Assembly: GCF_902459465.1 (NCBI RefSeq)
Contig: NC_047073.1
Span: forward strand, 3,782,001 to 3,846,000
Length of the DNA stretch: 64,000 bases
DNA from: Asterias rubens
Lineage: Eukaryota; Echinodermata; Asteroidea; Forcipulatida; Asteriidae
Reading direction: 5' to 3'
The notes beneath the pieces are model-generated. The model was not told where the DNA came from. It made no database searches and saw nothing but the letters and a program-made list of their open reading frames with translations. Made by a program: the position numbers and the translations under genes. This document shows, piece after piece, positions 19,932 through 31,715 of this stretch. Position 1 is the first letter of the stretch, and the number at the start of each line of letters is the position of its first letter.

Positions 19932-22900
19932 AGCACCACTGAACTGTAGAAGCAGCAGAGTTGTGCAAACGTGTGTGCCTGTCGGTGTGGCCAACTACTA
20001 TCTGGAAAGTGTGACGACCTAATGATCCAAGAGTTAATGGTTGGGTAAGCATTTTATTAAGTGAAATCTTGTTAATGTGGCGCTGGTAGTCTGTCTTACC
20101 GGTGTCCTACCTTACATGATTGACAAACTATTCAACTTTCTCGATTTCCAACAAAAAATTGAAACCTAAGAAAGAAAGGATTTGGTTGCCTGTTGAAGTC
20201 TTTAGGGGCCTGTATCAAAAGTGTCAAAGACTGAGGACCATTGCACTTTTTTGCACATTTTTTACCTGATCATTTTGTTATCCTAAGTTGGTACCCGTCT
20301 CTCTATACTGTTCCTGTGTAAACGGGTCTACTTTTTGAGCAACTTCTCTACACTGGACATCCTCTTCTGATCTGAGGGAGCCTCTGAACTTGACGGATGA
20401 CGGAGACTTCTACCCAGATGTTGGTGCGAGGGTCGGAGAAACGAGATTCTGAACATGGCTATTCACATTTCAATCAGGTACTCAGGCTTTTACATTGGTT
20501 TCACTTGTGTTAAGAAGTTTTGACTGTATCAAAAGGAGATATCAAAGATGACATTGGGATTGTGTAGGAAGTTAACAGGGTCCTTTGTAGAAGAAACATC
20601 GTCGCTTAGAAAGATGCTGTTGTGCATTAGGTAATTGTGACTGGTTTAATTCTCAGCCACAGTAGGTTGTATGTACACTCCTTCGTAAGTTAGAATAGTG
20701 TTGAGATTTCAGATTTAGTTAAAACCCTTGTTGAACTGGTTGACTGTATTCAGATTATGATGTTAGCTATTGGTCTATTTCAGTGACCAATTAACTAGGT
20801 TGTTCATTGTAGGTTTTGAGTGGTCAGCTTTATGACAGATTCTATAGTAGGTATGTTATCGACAATTAGTTGAGGAAATGATTTACAAAGGATGTTGACC
20901 AATAGCCATTGCGTTTTTAACAAATACTGCCACTGTGGTGTGCATGATTTGTATACATTTTTTATAAACATAGTAATTTAGCTGCAGTAGGTGTTTTCAA
21001 TCCTTCAGGGTATTAATTATTGATAATTGTGAACAGTTTTTACAACTGGTTAACCCTTTTCCAGCTGAACATGGGGACGACACTCAGGCGGTTTACAAAC
21101 ACTCACAAAATTTGTTCAGCCGCAATGTTTGAATCTTGTTTCTCTAGTTATTTAGGCTGTTAAAGTGACAAAGACACTTGGTCATTAATATTTTGACAGG
21201 TTCTAAAAAGAGTTGGCAAGTTTAAGATATGTAACCCATAGAACTGTTGGGAACAATTGCAACCTACTAGTTTTTTTTTCAGTACAACAATTGTACTTTT
21301 TTTTTTAGATCTTTTTGAAACGAGACAAAATTTGTGCGATGTCCATCAATTATTTTAATTCTTTTATGGTTAACATGAGAATGTCTCAACATGTACAACA
21401 GCGAAATGTACAATGGATCAAACTAGGTGTTTATTAGCGTATTAGCAGTATTAGTGTAGACTTATTCAGTTAAATAACCTCAGAACAAACATAATAATTT
21501 GTCACATGGCTAGGTAGTTATAGGAAGCATAAACACTAGTCCAGTGTTGGTGTAGAATTATTAAACAAATAACTAAATTAGTTATTTCTCAATTTGCTTG
21601 TTAGATTGATTTTGTTATGAATATTATGCCAAAAAGACACAGCAGGAATAGGTAATCTAAATAAGACGTCACTTTGTTACTTTAGTCATGCACTGTTTGC
21701 AGAATCACAGGTGTCTTTCTAGATGGAAAATACACTAAGTTATCAGCGATCTTATCATCACTGATAAAACCTTAATTTTCCGACATCGACGACAGACTCA
21801 TTTTTATGCAAAAACATTTGTAGTTTATAATTGGTACGAAATCATTAGTATGCAGTGGTTGGTTTGCAGATTTACATGTAGTTAATCAGTAGGAGTAGTT
21901 GTTGATCTTAGATGTTCAATACTTTATTGGGACTTCATCAGCAATTTGTTGTTCCGTAGGATTTAATACTTTGTTGTACTTGGGATCTTATCATCACTGA
22001 TAAAACCTTAATTTTCCGACATCGACGTCGGACTCATTTTTATGCAAAAACATTGTAATTTAAAATTGGTGCGAAAATCATTAGCATGCAGTTGTTGGTT
22101 TGCAGGCTTACATGAAGTTAATCAGTAAGGAGTAGTTGTTGATCCTAGATGTTCAATACTTTATTGGGACTTCATTAGCAATTTGTAGTTCCGTAGGATT
22201 TGAAACTTTGTTGTACTTTAGAATTTGTTTAAAGATAGGTTAGGTTTTTTTAAGAGTTTTTTTTTCTCAGTCTAGTTATCCTCCATAAACCCAATGTCAT
22301 CTACAATATCTCCTGTAATGATACTCAATGCAATGAAGATGCAAGTCTGATGTTTGTGTATAACCTCATTTTTGACTTTGAAATTTGACTTCATTTGAAC
22401 GTGTAATCACACACGCTGTTAAAATGTTGCGATGTTTTATCAAATCCAAAACTTATGATTGATTTGAAACAAAATTTATGAAGAAGTGTAGTACTTCTAA
22501 TGCAAGTGAAACCAATACATTCCTGAGTATGCTGTTAATTTTGAAAAGAACATGCGTATTTTAGTTCTGGTTTTTTGTGCTTGTCACAAAAATTCACAAA
22601 ATTGTTCAAGTTCAGCCGCCATGTTGGAATCTCGTTTCTCTGATCAGCGCATCATCATCTGGGTTGAAGTCTTCGTTATTCTGATGGTACAGGACTCGAT
22701 CAGTGATGGAGTGGAAGCGTCCTTTTACACTTCAACCAAAATTCAAACTTTAAACTTTACTCCAAGAACTTAGCGACGTGTTTGCCCGAACAGGGGGAGA
22801 CGTCCGATGGTACAGTTGATACAGATTCATCAAACATTTTAACGGGCAACAGAATCCTTTCCGACTTTTGTTTTGGACTTTGAAAAAAAAATCTTAAGTT

Positions 22901-23135
22901 TGTGTTTGGCTTCGGACTTTTAAAAAAACAATCTTTTTAGTTTGTCAATCATGTAAAGCAGGACTTTGGTAAAACAGACTATCAATGAAACATTAACTTG
23001 ATTTAACTTAATAAAATGCTTTCCTTCCATTAATACTTAGATCGTTCAGTCGCTTCACTTTCTAGATAGTAGTTGACCACATCGACTGGCACACACGTTT
23101 GCGCAACTCTGCTGCTTCTACAGTTCAGTGGTGCT
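19932..23135. mobile_element. 3.2-kb foldback element with long inverted arms
   Basis: The outer ~160 bp are strong inverted repeats: AGCACCACTGAACTGTAGAAG at 19,932 and its complement ending at 23,135, continuing through GCAGCAGAGTTG and CAACTACTATCT. A second conserved block lies in each arm: 20,415-20,460 (GGAGAAACGAGATTC) against 22,618-22,680 (GAATCTCGTTTCTCTG), so the arms reach ~500 bp. The core contains a 236-bp direct duplication and no long open frame. No clear target duplication. Probably a non-autonomous DNA element of unknown superfamily. Confidence 0.75.
21748..22220. repeat. 236-bp direct duplication inside the 3.2-kb element
   Basis: Two adjacent units beginning GATCTTATCATCACTGATAA (21,748 and 21,984). 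They diverge by small changes such as CGACGACAGACTC against CGACGTCGGACTC. Confidence 0.95.
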
Positions 23136-23449
23136 TAAAAAAAATCAAAAAAATCCCTTAAAAATTGCCTTTTTTATATAGACTAAGTCAGCCAAAAAAA
23201 TTTCTCGTGCCGTTGTACGGTTCGAAATTAACTGCGTAAAAGGTTTGGCCCTACCCCCCCTATTATTAAAATCATGATCAACCAAGTGCACCCCCTATAG
23301 GGGTGCAGAAGAGACTGTATTCCATAGCAATGTACACCAACAATGTAATCAACTAAAAATTTGCACATGACACTTATACAAGGCGTCAAATTCAAATTAC
23401 CATTTGATTATATAGCTAGGTACATCAAAATGGAATGCAGCCCCTTATT

Positions 23450-24021
23450 AAAGGTATCGTCTTATAGCTTGTTGTGACTTTAAATAACAATAAAATGGAG
23501 TCCCATTGTGGACTTAGTCATTTTTTGACCAAATCACTAGCCATTGTTTGTACTTAGTCATTTTTTGAGCAGAAACTCATAGTCAATGTTTGTACTTAGT
23601 CATTTTTTTGACAAAAACACTTGGTAATTATTGATTTTCTGTGTCCTATTGTGGACTTAGTCATTTTTTTGACCAAAACACTAGCCATTGTTTGTACTTA
23701 GTAATTTTTTGAGCAGAAACTCATAGTCAATGTTTGTACTAAGTCATTTTTTGGACTTGGTCATTTTTTTGACAAAAACACTTGGTAATTATTGATTTTC
23801 TGTGTCCTATTGTGGACTTAGTCATTTTTTTGACAAAAACACTAGCCATTGTTTGTACTGAGTAATTTTTTGAGCTGAAACTCATAGTCAATGTTTGGAC
23901 TTAGTCATTTTTTGACAAAAACACTTAGTAATTTTCCACTCTCTGTGTCCCTTTGTGGACTTCAAAAACTTTCCAAGATTGAGATTATAAAGTCACAGAA
24001 CAAGCTATAAGATGCGGCCTT
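23450..24021. mobile_element. Inverted-repeat element with minisatellite core
   Basis: Terminal repeats AAAGGTATCGTCTTATAGC... and complement ...GCTATAAGATGCGGCCTTT, with GTGACTTTA / TAAAGTCACAG further in. The core (23,512-23,930) is a ~140-160-bp higher-order tandem repeat of GGACTTAGTCATTTTTTGAC, CACTAGCCATTGTTTGTACT and GAAACTCATAGTCAATG. Confidence 0.75.
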
Positions 24022-25071
24022 TACAGAAGATACAACATTGGTAGTTACGCTATTGTGAATTGAACTTATAAGTTTAATGCGGGAATTTAGTGATTATGCA
24101 TTACCTTAAATTTTGGTAAGCATGCAAGTAAACATTCATCTAAATGTCCACTTGATGTAAAAACTGTATTGAGTTAAACAATAAATAAAGAAATTTGTTT
24201 TGAAACGCTGCAAGTATGAGATAATGTTTTTTGCGTCAAAATGTGTGCACTCTTTATGCAGTATATGAATACCAATGTTGTACCTTCTTTATAAGTAAGA
24301 AATGCAACCTGTAAACCATAAAGGAGTCAAATTTAATTAGATTTGTTTGAAAATAAACAAAAAACGCTTTGATTCTGTAAATATTCTGAGTTCTTGTAAG
24401 ATGAAAAAAAAAATCACAAACAATTATTTGACAAGGTTGCATAAACCAAGTAGTTAATTCGTGTTTTCATGAGACTAGTTTTTTGTTAGCCATGTGGACT
24501 CCTTTTGGAAAAAACAGGTTGCATTTCTTCCTTGGTTGATCATTTATATTTCTTAGCTATGGTTGTCATTTGCCAGCTGATGTCTTCTCGGTTAAATTCT
24601 TAACTGGTTTTGGGTGGGGTGGGGGGGGGGGGGGGGGGTTAAGTTCAATTTTGAAACTATACATTTGTACATCAACTGGCATATTTCGAACCATCAATTT
24701 AAGCAACTATCAAAATGAATAGTAAGGAAGCAATAGGAGTGCCTAAGCACCCCAAAAACAAAAATAGTTTTAATTAAAACATTCGGGAAACATAACATAC
24801 TACAAAGTCATAATCAAGTTCTTGAGGTTGGGGTGGGTGGGGGAAATGTCTAACAGTGTGGATGCACAAAGTGATGTTATTGTTTTCTTTCTTTGGAAAA
24901 CAAAGTTTGTTCAAATAAAGTATTGAAAATTCAAATAAACAATCTAGTCTGGTTTGCTTATTATTTTCTGATGAATCCTAATTTGGACAATTGGTTCTAT
25001 AAACAGCTTATAACTTTGATGATTCACTTCTTGGTGTTGATGAACTAATTAAAAGTAACTTTTAGAAAATA
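24022..25071. other. Gene-free stretch with G-tract
   Basis: AT-rich, with a G-rich run at 24,611-24,640 (GGGTGGGG followed by ~20 G). No exon found. Confidence 0.45.
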
Positions 25072-25430
25072 ATAAAGGTTGGAGATACTTTTGGTAATTT
25101 TCAAACACCAGTCTCCTCACTTGGTGTGCCTCAATAAATGCATAAATAACAAACCAGTGAAAGTTTTGGCTCGAATGGTCATCAAAGTTGAAAACAAATT
25201 AGGAAAGAAAACCCAATATTCCATGCATAAAATTGTGTGCTTTCAGATGCATGAGAAAGGCTTCATGCCTGAAGCCTTCCTCAGATTAATTTTTTTTTTT
25301 ACCACTTCTCCTAAAACTACATCTTACTTTAAAGGGTGTTTTTCCAGCAACATTGTTTTACATCAACATGACCAGTGCTCTAACATTTCATGGTAATTAA
25401 TTTTTGGAGTAACTACTCAAAATTGATAAT
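25072..25430 (-). mobile_element. Diverged relative of family A
   Basis: Shares the inner words CCAGTCTCCTCACTTGGTGTG, AAATAACAAACCAGTGAAA, ATGGTCATC and TTGTGTGCTTTCAGATGC with family A. Its hairpin is AAGGCTTCATGCCTGAAGCC instead of the usual one. Right end unclear. Confidence 0.6.
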
Positions 25431-26574
25431 CAGAACGATCAAATAAACTGTACTGCTATTTAAAGATGCTATGTCAGATTTTTGGCCCCAAACATTAAAA
25501 AATATATTTTTTTGAGTGAATAGTATTTCAAAGAGTTTTACTCACTCTAACGAATAAAGGTTGAACTTTTATTTTTAATGGTCAGGATGCTTTGTACCTC
25601 AGTGACTGCTGTTGTGGCTGGAAAGACTGCTAAGATGCAGGGAGAGGCAGCAAACACTTCTGGTGAAAGGCAAACATTCAGATTCCACGAACTCTGAAAA
25701 AGAAGAAAAAATTATATTTAGATTTTAGAGTATGGATGCAAATTAGTGTTCATACATAATGAGGGGATATATAAAGTACCTGGCATTGGAAAATTTTACT
25801 TCAGGACAGCGTCTTAATTAAGGGGACCTTTAAATTGTCTCCACATATACATGACATGTACAGTACATATGTCGTCAAATCTAATTCCCAACACACAAGA
25901 AAACAACTTTAAAGACAAATAATGTGCGCCCTGCGATTTAACTCTAAACACTTGCATTGAAGGAATTGGAGAAACAAAAACCGTGTAGTGCAAAGCGCTA
26001 TAATTCGTCAGCAAAGTCAATGTGGGTATATCCGTCCCTAACAATAATTTCCTCACTTGTATTGAGCGAGAATTCAGTGGTTTAATAAATATTTTAACAC
26101 AATCTATGTTTCTTCGATTTGTCTTGGGTATCATTAGCTGACAATGGTTTGACTGTTAGTGTAACATATTGCCAAGACAATCTTGTCTTAGAAACCCCCT
26201 CAAATTTCCTCTTTTGCATCAACACATGAATCATTTACCTGATTAAGAAGATTCTATGAACATCCGTGCAGTTCTCATCGTGGAAGTTGTTGAATTTTGA
26301 TGTCGGTTTTCGATGTAAATAGTTGCAGAAAATCTGCTTTTTCACCACACACACGTGGAACAAACGATGCCCGCGCTCAGAAAGAAAATGGCCGCGGGGA
26401 GTAAAGGGGTTCATAAACCTCGTTCACAGGGGTGTTTGATCTCGCCGCACCATTTTTTCCCCAGCATGCCTTGCTCGACGTGCATGCGCGTGACGTAGTA
26501 CGAACGGCATCCTTTTATTGGCCGAAATTTGAAAGAATCATAGGGGGTGAGGCCAGCACTTTTATCAACTATAT
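25431..26574. other. Gene-free stretch
   Basis: No splice-bounded open frame recognised. Around 26,380-26,580 the base composition becomes GC-richer (GCCGCGGGGAG, TGACGTAGTACGA), which could be an unannotated promoter, but no exon follows. Confidence 0.35.
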
Positions 26575-27797
26575 ATAGCCTTGTGATATCTTTTAGAGCG
26601 AAAAGTTGAAGAGGATAGCCTTGTGAACATGTTCAGGCAAAATTTGGCAAGTTCACAAGGTAGCCTTGCGAACACATTCAAAATTTGACAAGTTCACAAG
26701 GCTATAGCCTTGTGAACACATTTAGAATATTTTGACAGGTTCACAAGGCTATAAGCCTTGTGAACATTTTCAGGCAAAATTTGACAAGTTCACAAGGTTA
26801 TAGCCTTGTGAAAATTTTCAGGCAAAATTTGACAAGTTCAAAAGTCCTTGTGAACACATTCAAAATTTGACAAGTTCACAAGGCTAAAGTCCTTGTGAAC
26901 ACATTCAAAATTTGACAAGTTCACAAGGCTATTATAGCCTTGTGAACACATTTAAAATATTTTGACAGGTTCACAAAGCTAAAGCCTTGTGAACATATTT
27001 AAACTATATTGACAGGTTCACAAGGCTATAGCCTTGTGAACATGTTCAGGCAAAATTTGACAAGTTCACAAGGCCTTGTGAACACATTCAACATTTGACA
27101 AGTTCACAAGGCTGTATAGCCTTGTGAACACATTTAAAATATTTTGACAAGTTCACAAGGCCTTGTGAACATGTTCAGGCAAAATTTGACAAGTTCACAA
27201 GGCCTTGTGAACACATTAAAAATTTGACAAGTTCACAAGGCCTTGTGAACACATTTAAAATATTTTGACAGGTTCACAAGGCTACAGCCTTGTGAACATA
27301 TTTAAACTATTTTGACAGGTTCACAAGGCTTTATATAGCCTTGTGAACATGTTCAGGCAAAATTTGACAAGTTCACAAGGCCTTGTGAACACGTTCAACA
27401 CTATTTGACAAGTTTACAAGGCTATAGGTTTGACAAGTTCACAAGGTTATAGCCTTGTGAACTTGTCTAAACGTGTGAACATGTTCAGGCAAAACTTGAC
27501 AAGTTCACAATTGTGTTGTTCAGGCAAAATTGTGATGTTCAGGCAAATATTGACAAGGCTATAGCCTTGTGAACACACTCAAAATTTGACAAGTTCATAT
27601 AGCCTTGTGAACACATTCAAAATTTGACAAGTTCTATAGCCTTATGAACACATTCAAAATTTGACAAGTTCACAAGGCTATTATATAGCCTTGTGAACAT
27701 GTTCAGGCAAAATTTGACTGAACACATCCAAAATTTGACAAGTTCACAGGGCTATAGCCTTGTGAACACATTCAAAGTTCAAGTTCAAGTTCCAACC
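26575..27797. repeat. Dyad-symmetric minisatellite (CCTTGTGAAC/GTTCACAAGG)
   Basis: Some 25 units of 40-60 bp of the form AGCCTTGTGAAC, CACATTCAAAATTTGACAA, GTTCACAAGGCT. Each unit starts and ends with complementary 10-12-mers, so neighbouring units form GTTCACAAGGC-TATA-GCCTTGTGAAC palindromes. Spacers alternate between CATTCAAAATTTGACAAG, ATGTTCAGGCAAAATTTGAC and ATTTAAAATATTTTGACAGG. Confidence 0.95.
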
Positions 27798-27809
27798 CCC
27801 ACCAGTACC

Positions 27810-28840
27810 ACCACCATGGTGGTGGGGTGGTGCTATTGCTGGTGGTGTTGGTTATGTTAGTGCTTGTAGCACTAGTGCTTGTGATGGTGCTAGTGCTGGT
27901 GGTGCTAGTGGTGCTAGTACTTGTGGTGCTTGTGCTGGTGTTGCTAGTGCTGTTGGTACAGGTGCTAGTGTTGGTGCTAGTTGAGCTACTGCTAGTGGTG
28001 CTAATGTTGGTGGGGTGGTGGTGGTGCTTGTGGGTGGTGCTATTGCTGGTGGTGCTAGTGGTGCTAGTACTTGTGGTGCTTGTGTTGGTGTTGCTAGTGC
28101 TGTTGGTACTGGTGCTAGTGTTGGTGCTAGTTGAGCTACTGCTAGTGGTGCTAATGTTGGTGGGGTGGTGGTGGTGCTTGTGGGTGGTGCTATTGCAGGT
28201 GGTGCTAGTGGTGCTAGTACTTGTGGTGCTTGTGCTGGTGTTGCTAGTGCTGTTGGTACTGGTGCTAGTGTTGGTGCTAGTTGAGCTACTGCTAGTGGTG
28301 CTAATGTTGGTGGGGTGGTGGTGGTGCTTGTGGGTGGTGCTATTGCTGGTGGTGCTAGTGGTGCTAGTACTTGTGGTGCTTGTGTTGGTGTTGCTAGTGC
28401 TGTTGGTACTGGTGCTAGTGTTGGTGCTAGTTGAGCTACTGCTAGTGGTGCTAATGTTGATGGGGTGGCGGTGGTGCTTGTGGGTGGTGCTATTGCTGGT
28501 GGTGCTAGTGGTGCTAGTACTTCTGGTGCTTGTGTTGGTGTTGCTAGTGCTGTTGGTACTGGTGCTAGTGTTGGTGCTAGTTGAGCTACTGCTAGTGGTG
28601 CTAATGTTGGTGGGGTGGCGGTGGTGCTGGTGGGTGGTGCTTTTGCTGGCAGTGGTGCTGGTATTGGTAAAGGTGCTGGTGTCGCTAGTGCTGGTTTTGG
28701 TAGTGCTTGTGTAAGTGGTGCACCAGCACTAGTACCACCAGCACCACCACAACCACCAACACCATGGTACTAGCACTATTACACTGGTGGTAATAGTGCT
28801 GGCACTGGTGCTGGTGGGGTCGTGCTGGTGCCTGAAAAAT
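27810..28840. repeat. GGTGCT-type minisatellite with a 150-bp higher-order unit
   Basis: Short GGTGCTAGT/GGTGTT words are organised into an exact 150-bp period; TTGAGCTACT recurs at 27,981, 28,131, 28,281, 28,431 and 28,581. The flanks are palindromic (CCACCACCATGGTGGTGG at ~27,808; CACCATGGTACTAGCAC at ~28,760). Since 150 is a multiple of 3, one plus frame and two minus frames stay open: a V/L-rich frame with ATG on plus, a P/A-rich and an S/T-rich frame on minus. No splice sites or start context were seen for the minus frames. Confidence 0.93.
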
Positions 28841-29982
28841 CAAATTTAAAACAATACAAAAAACCTAGCAGACGACGGACTTCTCACGTAAAAAATAGTC
28901 AGGTTCTGCTGTGGTTCCAGATTGATGTTGTCAGGATACCATACAGGGCAAGTACCCGGGTACAGTTCAGGTATCCGTATCAAACCTTTGAGTGTCCTGG
29001 ATAGATCTGCTATAATTGCACTTGCAGAGGGACCAACGGGTGCTTTCAATGTCATTTTGAAAGTATTTGAGTTTGTGTTTTTTCTAATAAAGATATATTT
29101 ATTATTTGAACATAATTTCTATGTTGTTTAAAGCACAAAACGTTGATCATTTTCTCTTATAATGTAGGCCTACACTACTTAAACACGTATAGGCCTACCA
29201 GGTGAAGTCATTTTCAACAATGATACAGTAAATTGTATTGTATGCCAATTTTTCAGTGATCCCTGTTTTTGAACAGGTTAATTTTTAGTGTTCACACTCA
29301 TGGCTTGAAATATCTTACCTGTCAAAACATTTGATTTTAAAGGATTTTGAAGCAACTAATTTTTTGTTTACAATTCTCACCCATTTTAAAAAGTATGCTC
29401 CACAGTTTTATCATCAGTCGACTGCACAGCCGGCGGACACAAGCTTTTCCCGTTCTCTCCTGTCTTGTGCTATTCTCTGAATCTCAAGGGGGGAGAGCAC
29501 TAATCTAACTTTTGTAGGCCATCAATTTAAAAAATAAAGTCCAGTTTGCTTGTTTGTTTGCAGTATAACGCATAGTTAGTCGTGTTTATACAAACACGGA
29601 CAAGAAGACAATAATTCTTGTTTCAGTACCAAAAGGATACCGTCTCCGGTATATACTTCTATCATAACATAAAAGCAGATTAATTTTTGGAAAAACACTA
29701 TTTGTTTTTGAGAAATATCAGCTTTAATGGAGTGCTTTGATCCTGGAGTCGATTCCATTGAGACATATTTTTAATGTCATGTAAATGAATCTCCCCCATA
29801 GGAAGTTCACACTTACATTGTATGGCATTGTTTTACTTGTTTGCTCATTAGTTTCCCTGGTACTGATAGTCCAACTGCATAATAGTGTGTGTTTTTTCTC
29901 AAGTCATTATTCAGTTCCATTGAATTGCCATGCGTTGTGTACTATTAATTATGTATTTTCTTGTATAGAAATGTCCCTTTAA
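28841..29982. other. Gene-free stretch
   Basis: 28,920-29,060 contains a small inverted repeat (GATACC...GGGTAC / GTATCC) and short open frames on both strands without splice signals. Otherwise AT-rich. Confidence 0.35.
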
Positions 29983-30365
29983 AGGAACACATTGCCTTGG
30001 ATCGGTCGAGTTGGTCTTTGAAAAGCGCCCTGTAACCGTTTGTTATAAAATTGATATGGTTAGAAAGATGTTGTAAAAGTAGAATACAATGATCTACACA
30101 AATATGCCTCGAAATTGCGTGGTTTTCGTATTACCTCGTCGACAAACACGGTCGGCCATTTATGGGAGTCAAAACTTTGACTCCCATAAATGTCCGACCG
30201 TGTTAGTTCTCGACGTAAAAGGAAAACCGTGCAATTTTGAGTGATACTTGTGTGGATCATTATATTCTACTTTTAAAACATCTTTCTAACCATATGCATT
30301 TCATAACAAACGGTTTCAAACGCTTTTCATAGACCAACTTGTCCGATCCAAGGCAACATGTTCCT
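29983..30365. mobile_element. TTAA element, family B, complete copy
   Basis: TTAA at 29,979-29,982 and 30,366-30,369. Ends AGGAACACATTGCCTTGGAT and complement ...GGCAACATGTTCCT. Central hairpin GGTCGGCCATTTATGGGAGT / ACTCCCATAAATGTCCGACC. Confidence 0.9.
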
Positions 30366-30996
30366 TTAAGGACATGGATGGTTGCCCAATTACTACATTT
30401 GTTTCTTTATACATTGGGTTATTTATGGGTTATATAAAGTGACATCAAACTGAAACACTTAAAAGTGTTGCTTGATTTTCACACTCTAAGTATTTTGAAT
30501 GTTTCTGACAAAATGCTCTTTTAATCAATGCTTACCCTTAAACGACTTATTTTTTTGGATCCAGCTATCCCTAAAAATGGTCAAGGAATGTTAAATGATT
30601 TTTTCAGTAACATAGATTTACACATACAGATATGTTTTGCATAATTTATTTTTTTAATTGTTTTTGTTTAATTTGTCGATAAGACACCTTTAATCTCAAA
30701 ATTCGTCTTGGAATCACCGATTTTCGGATTCAGCACCCCAAAATTAGGTAAGTTGGATGGGTTAGCAACTTTTATTTAAAAATGCCACTCACTCCCTTAA
30801 CTAGAGCTCTTTTTTAAAATCTGGTCTAGACTAGAAGGGCAATAAAGCAACAATTTGAAGGCGTTTCCAATTTCTCATAAATTCATAACAAATCTTTAAT
30901 TCAATTCCGGTTCAAGGATACATTATGTACATGTGGGTTAAATCTCAAACGGCCTCGTAGCCCACAAACTGCTAAGCATAGGAAAATGTACCATAG

Positions 30997-31164
30997 AGGC
31001 CGAGACACACTGCAGCGATAACGAAAACAATAACGATCACGGTGCAAATTCATTCTATTGGTTGAATTGCTCTACGCAGAATACGCACACGCTCATTCAA
31101 CCAATGGAATGCGTTCTCTTTGAATCGTTATCGTTCTCGTTATTGCTGCAGTGGGACCGGGCCT
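30997..31164. mobile_element. Inverted-repeat element, family E, copy 2
   Basis: Ends AGGCCGAGACACACTGCAGC and GCTGCAGTGGGACCGGGCCT, with GATAACGAAAACAATAACG facing CGTTATCGTTCTCGTTATT. Confidence 0.8.
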
Positions 31165-31194
31165 TATAGCTTGGCCACCATGTTTCCTGCTAAA

Positions 31195-31542
31195 AGGGAA
31201 TGTCTACGTGTGTACCTTTGGTTATCGGAAGGGTTCGATTGCTTTAATCCCACATAAAAGTAGTTGTATCAAATCAAACTAACCTGTGAAAATTTCATTT
31301 CAAAAGGTGATGGCATTGTTGAGATATTGCTCGAAATACGCAGGAAGAATAAACTGTAGTTTGTATACAACATCTGAGATACAAATTTGGAGGATAAACT
31401 AATTTATTCTTTCATAATCCACCATGGAAATTTGGCGATATCTCAAAAACGCTACACCCTTTTGACATTTGAGATAAACATTTCAAGTCCCAGTTTCAGA
31501 GATAAGTTTTACATTATATAAAAACAATGGTATATGTTCCCT
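31195..31542. mobile_element. TTAA-type element with AGGGAA ends
   Basis: Starts AGGGAATGTCTACGTGTGTAC and ends GGTATATGTTCCCT before TTAA (31,543-31,546). The left flank reads TAAA. Terminal similarity is weak inside. Confidence 0.6.
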
Positions 31543-31575
31543 TTAATGTAATTTTCTTCAAGCTGGAATCCATAA

Positions 31576-31715
31576 TGGGAGACTTTTGGGACGTAGGTGG
31601 CAGCAGACTTACCAGGTAAAATCCATTGTTCTCGGGCATGTGCGCACGCTCAGAACTACGTATGGAAATTTACCTGGTAAGTCTGCTGCCACCTAGCGTC
31701 CCAAAGTCTCCCATT
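31576..31715. mobile_element. Foldback element (GGCAGCAGACTTACC type)
   Basis: ATGGGAGACTTTTGGGACG...GGTGGCAGCAGACTTACC faces GGTAAGTCTGCTGCCACC...CCAAAGTCTCCCAT. A shortened copy is at 60,727-60,819. Confidence 0.85.

Noticed and set aside
25814..26134. 106-codon minus-strand ORF
   Set aside because: No splice sites, start context or recognisable motif; AT-rich intergenic sequence.
26575..27797. CRISPR-like array
   Set aside because: Units are contiguous with no unique spacers, the genome is eukaryotic, and the dyad-symmetric minisatellite explains the pattern.
27827..28714. 295-codon plus-strand ORF with ATG
   Set aside because: Pure translation of the 150-bp minisatellite; a V/L/W monotony with no signal or domain pattern. 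Kept only as a repeat.
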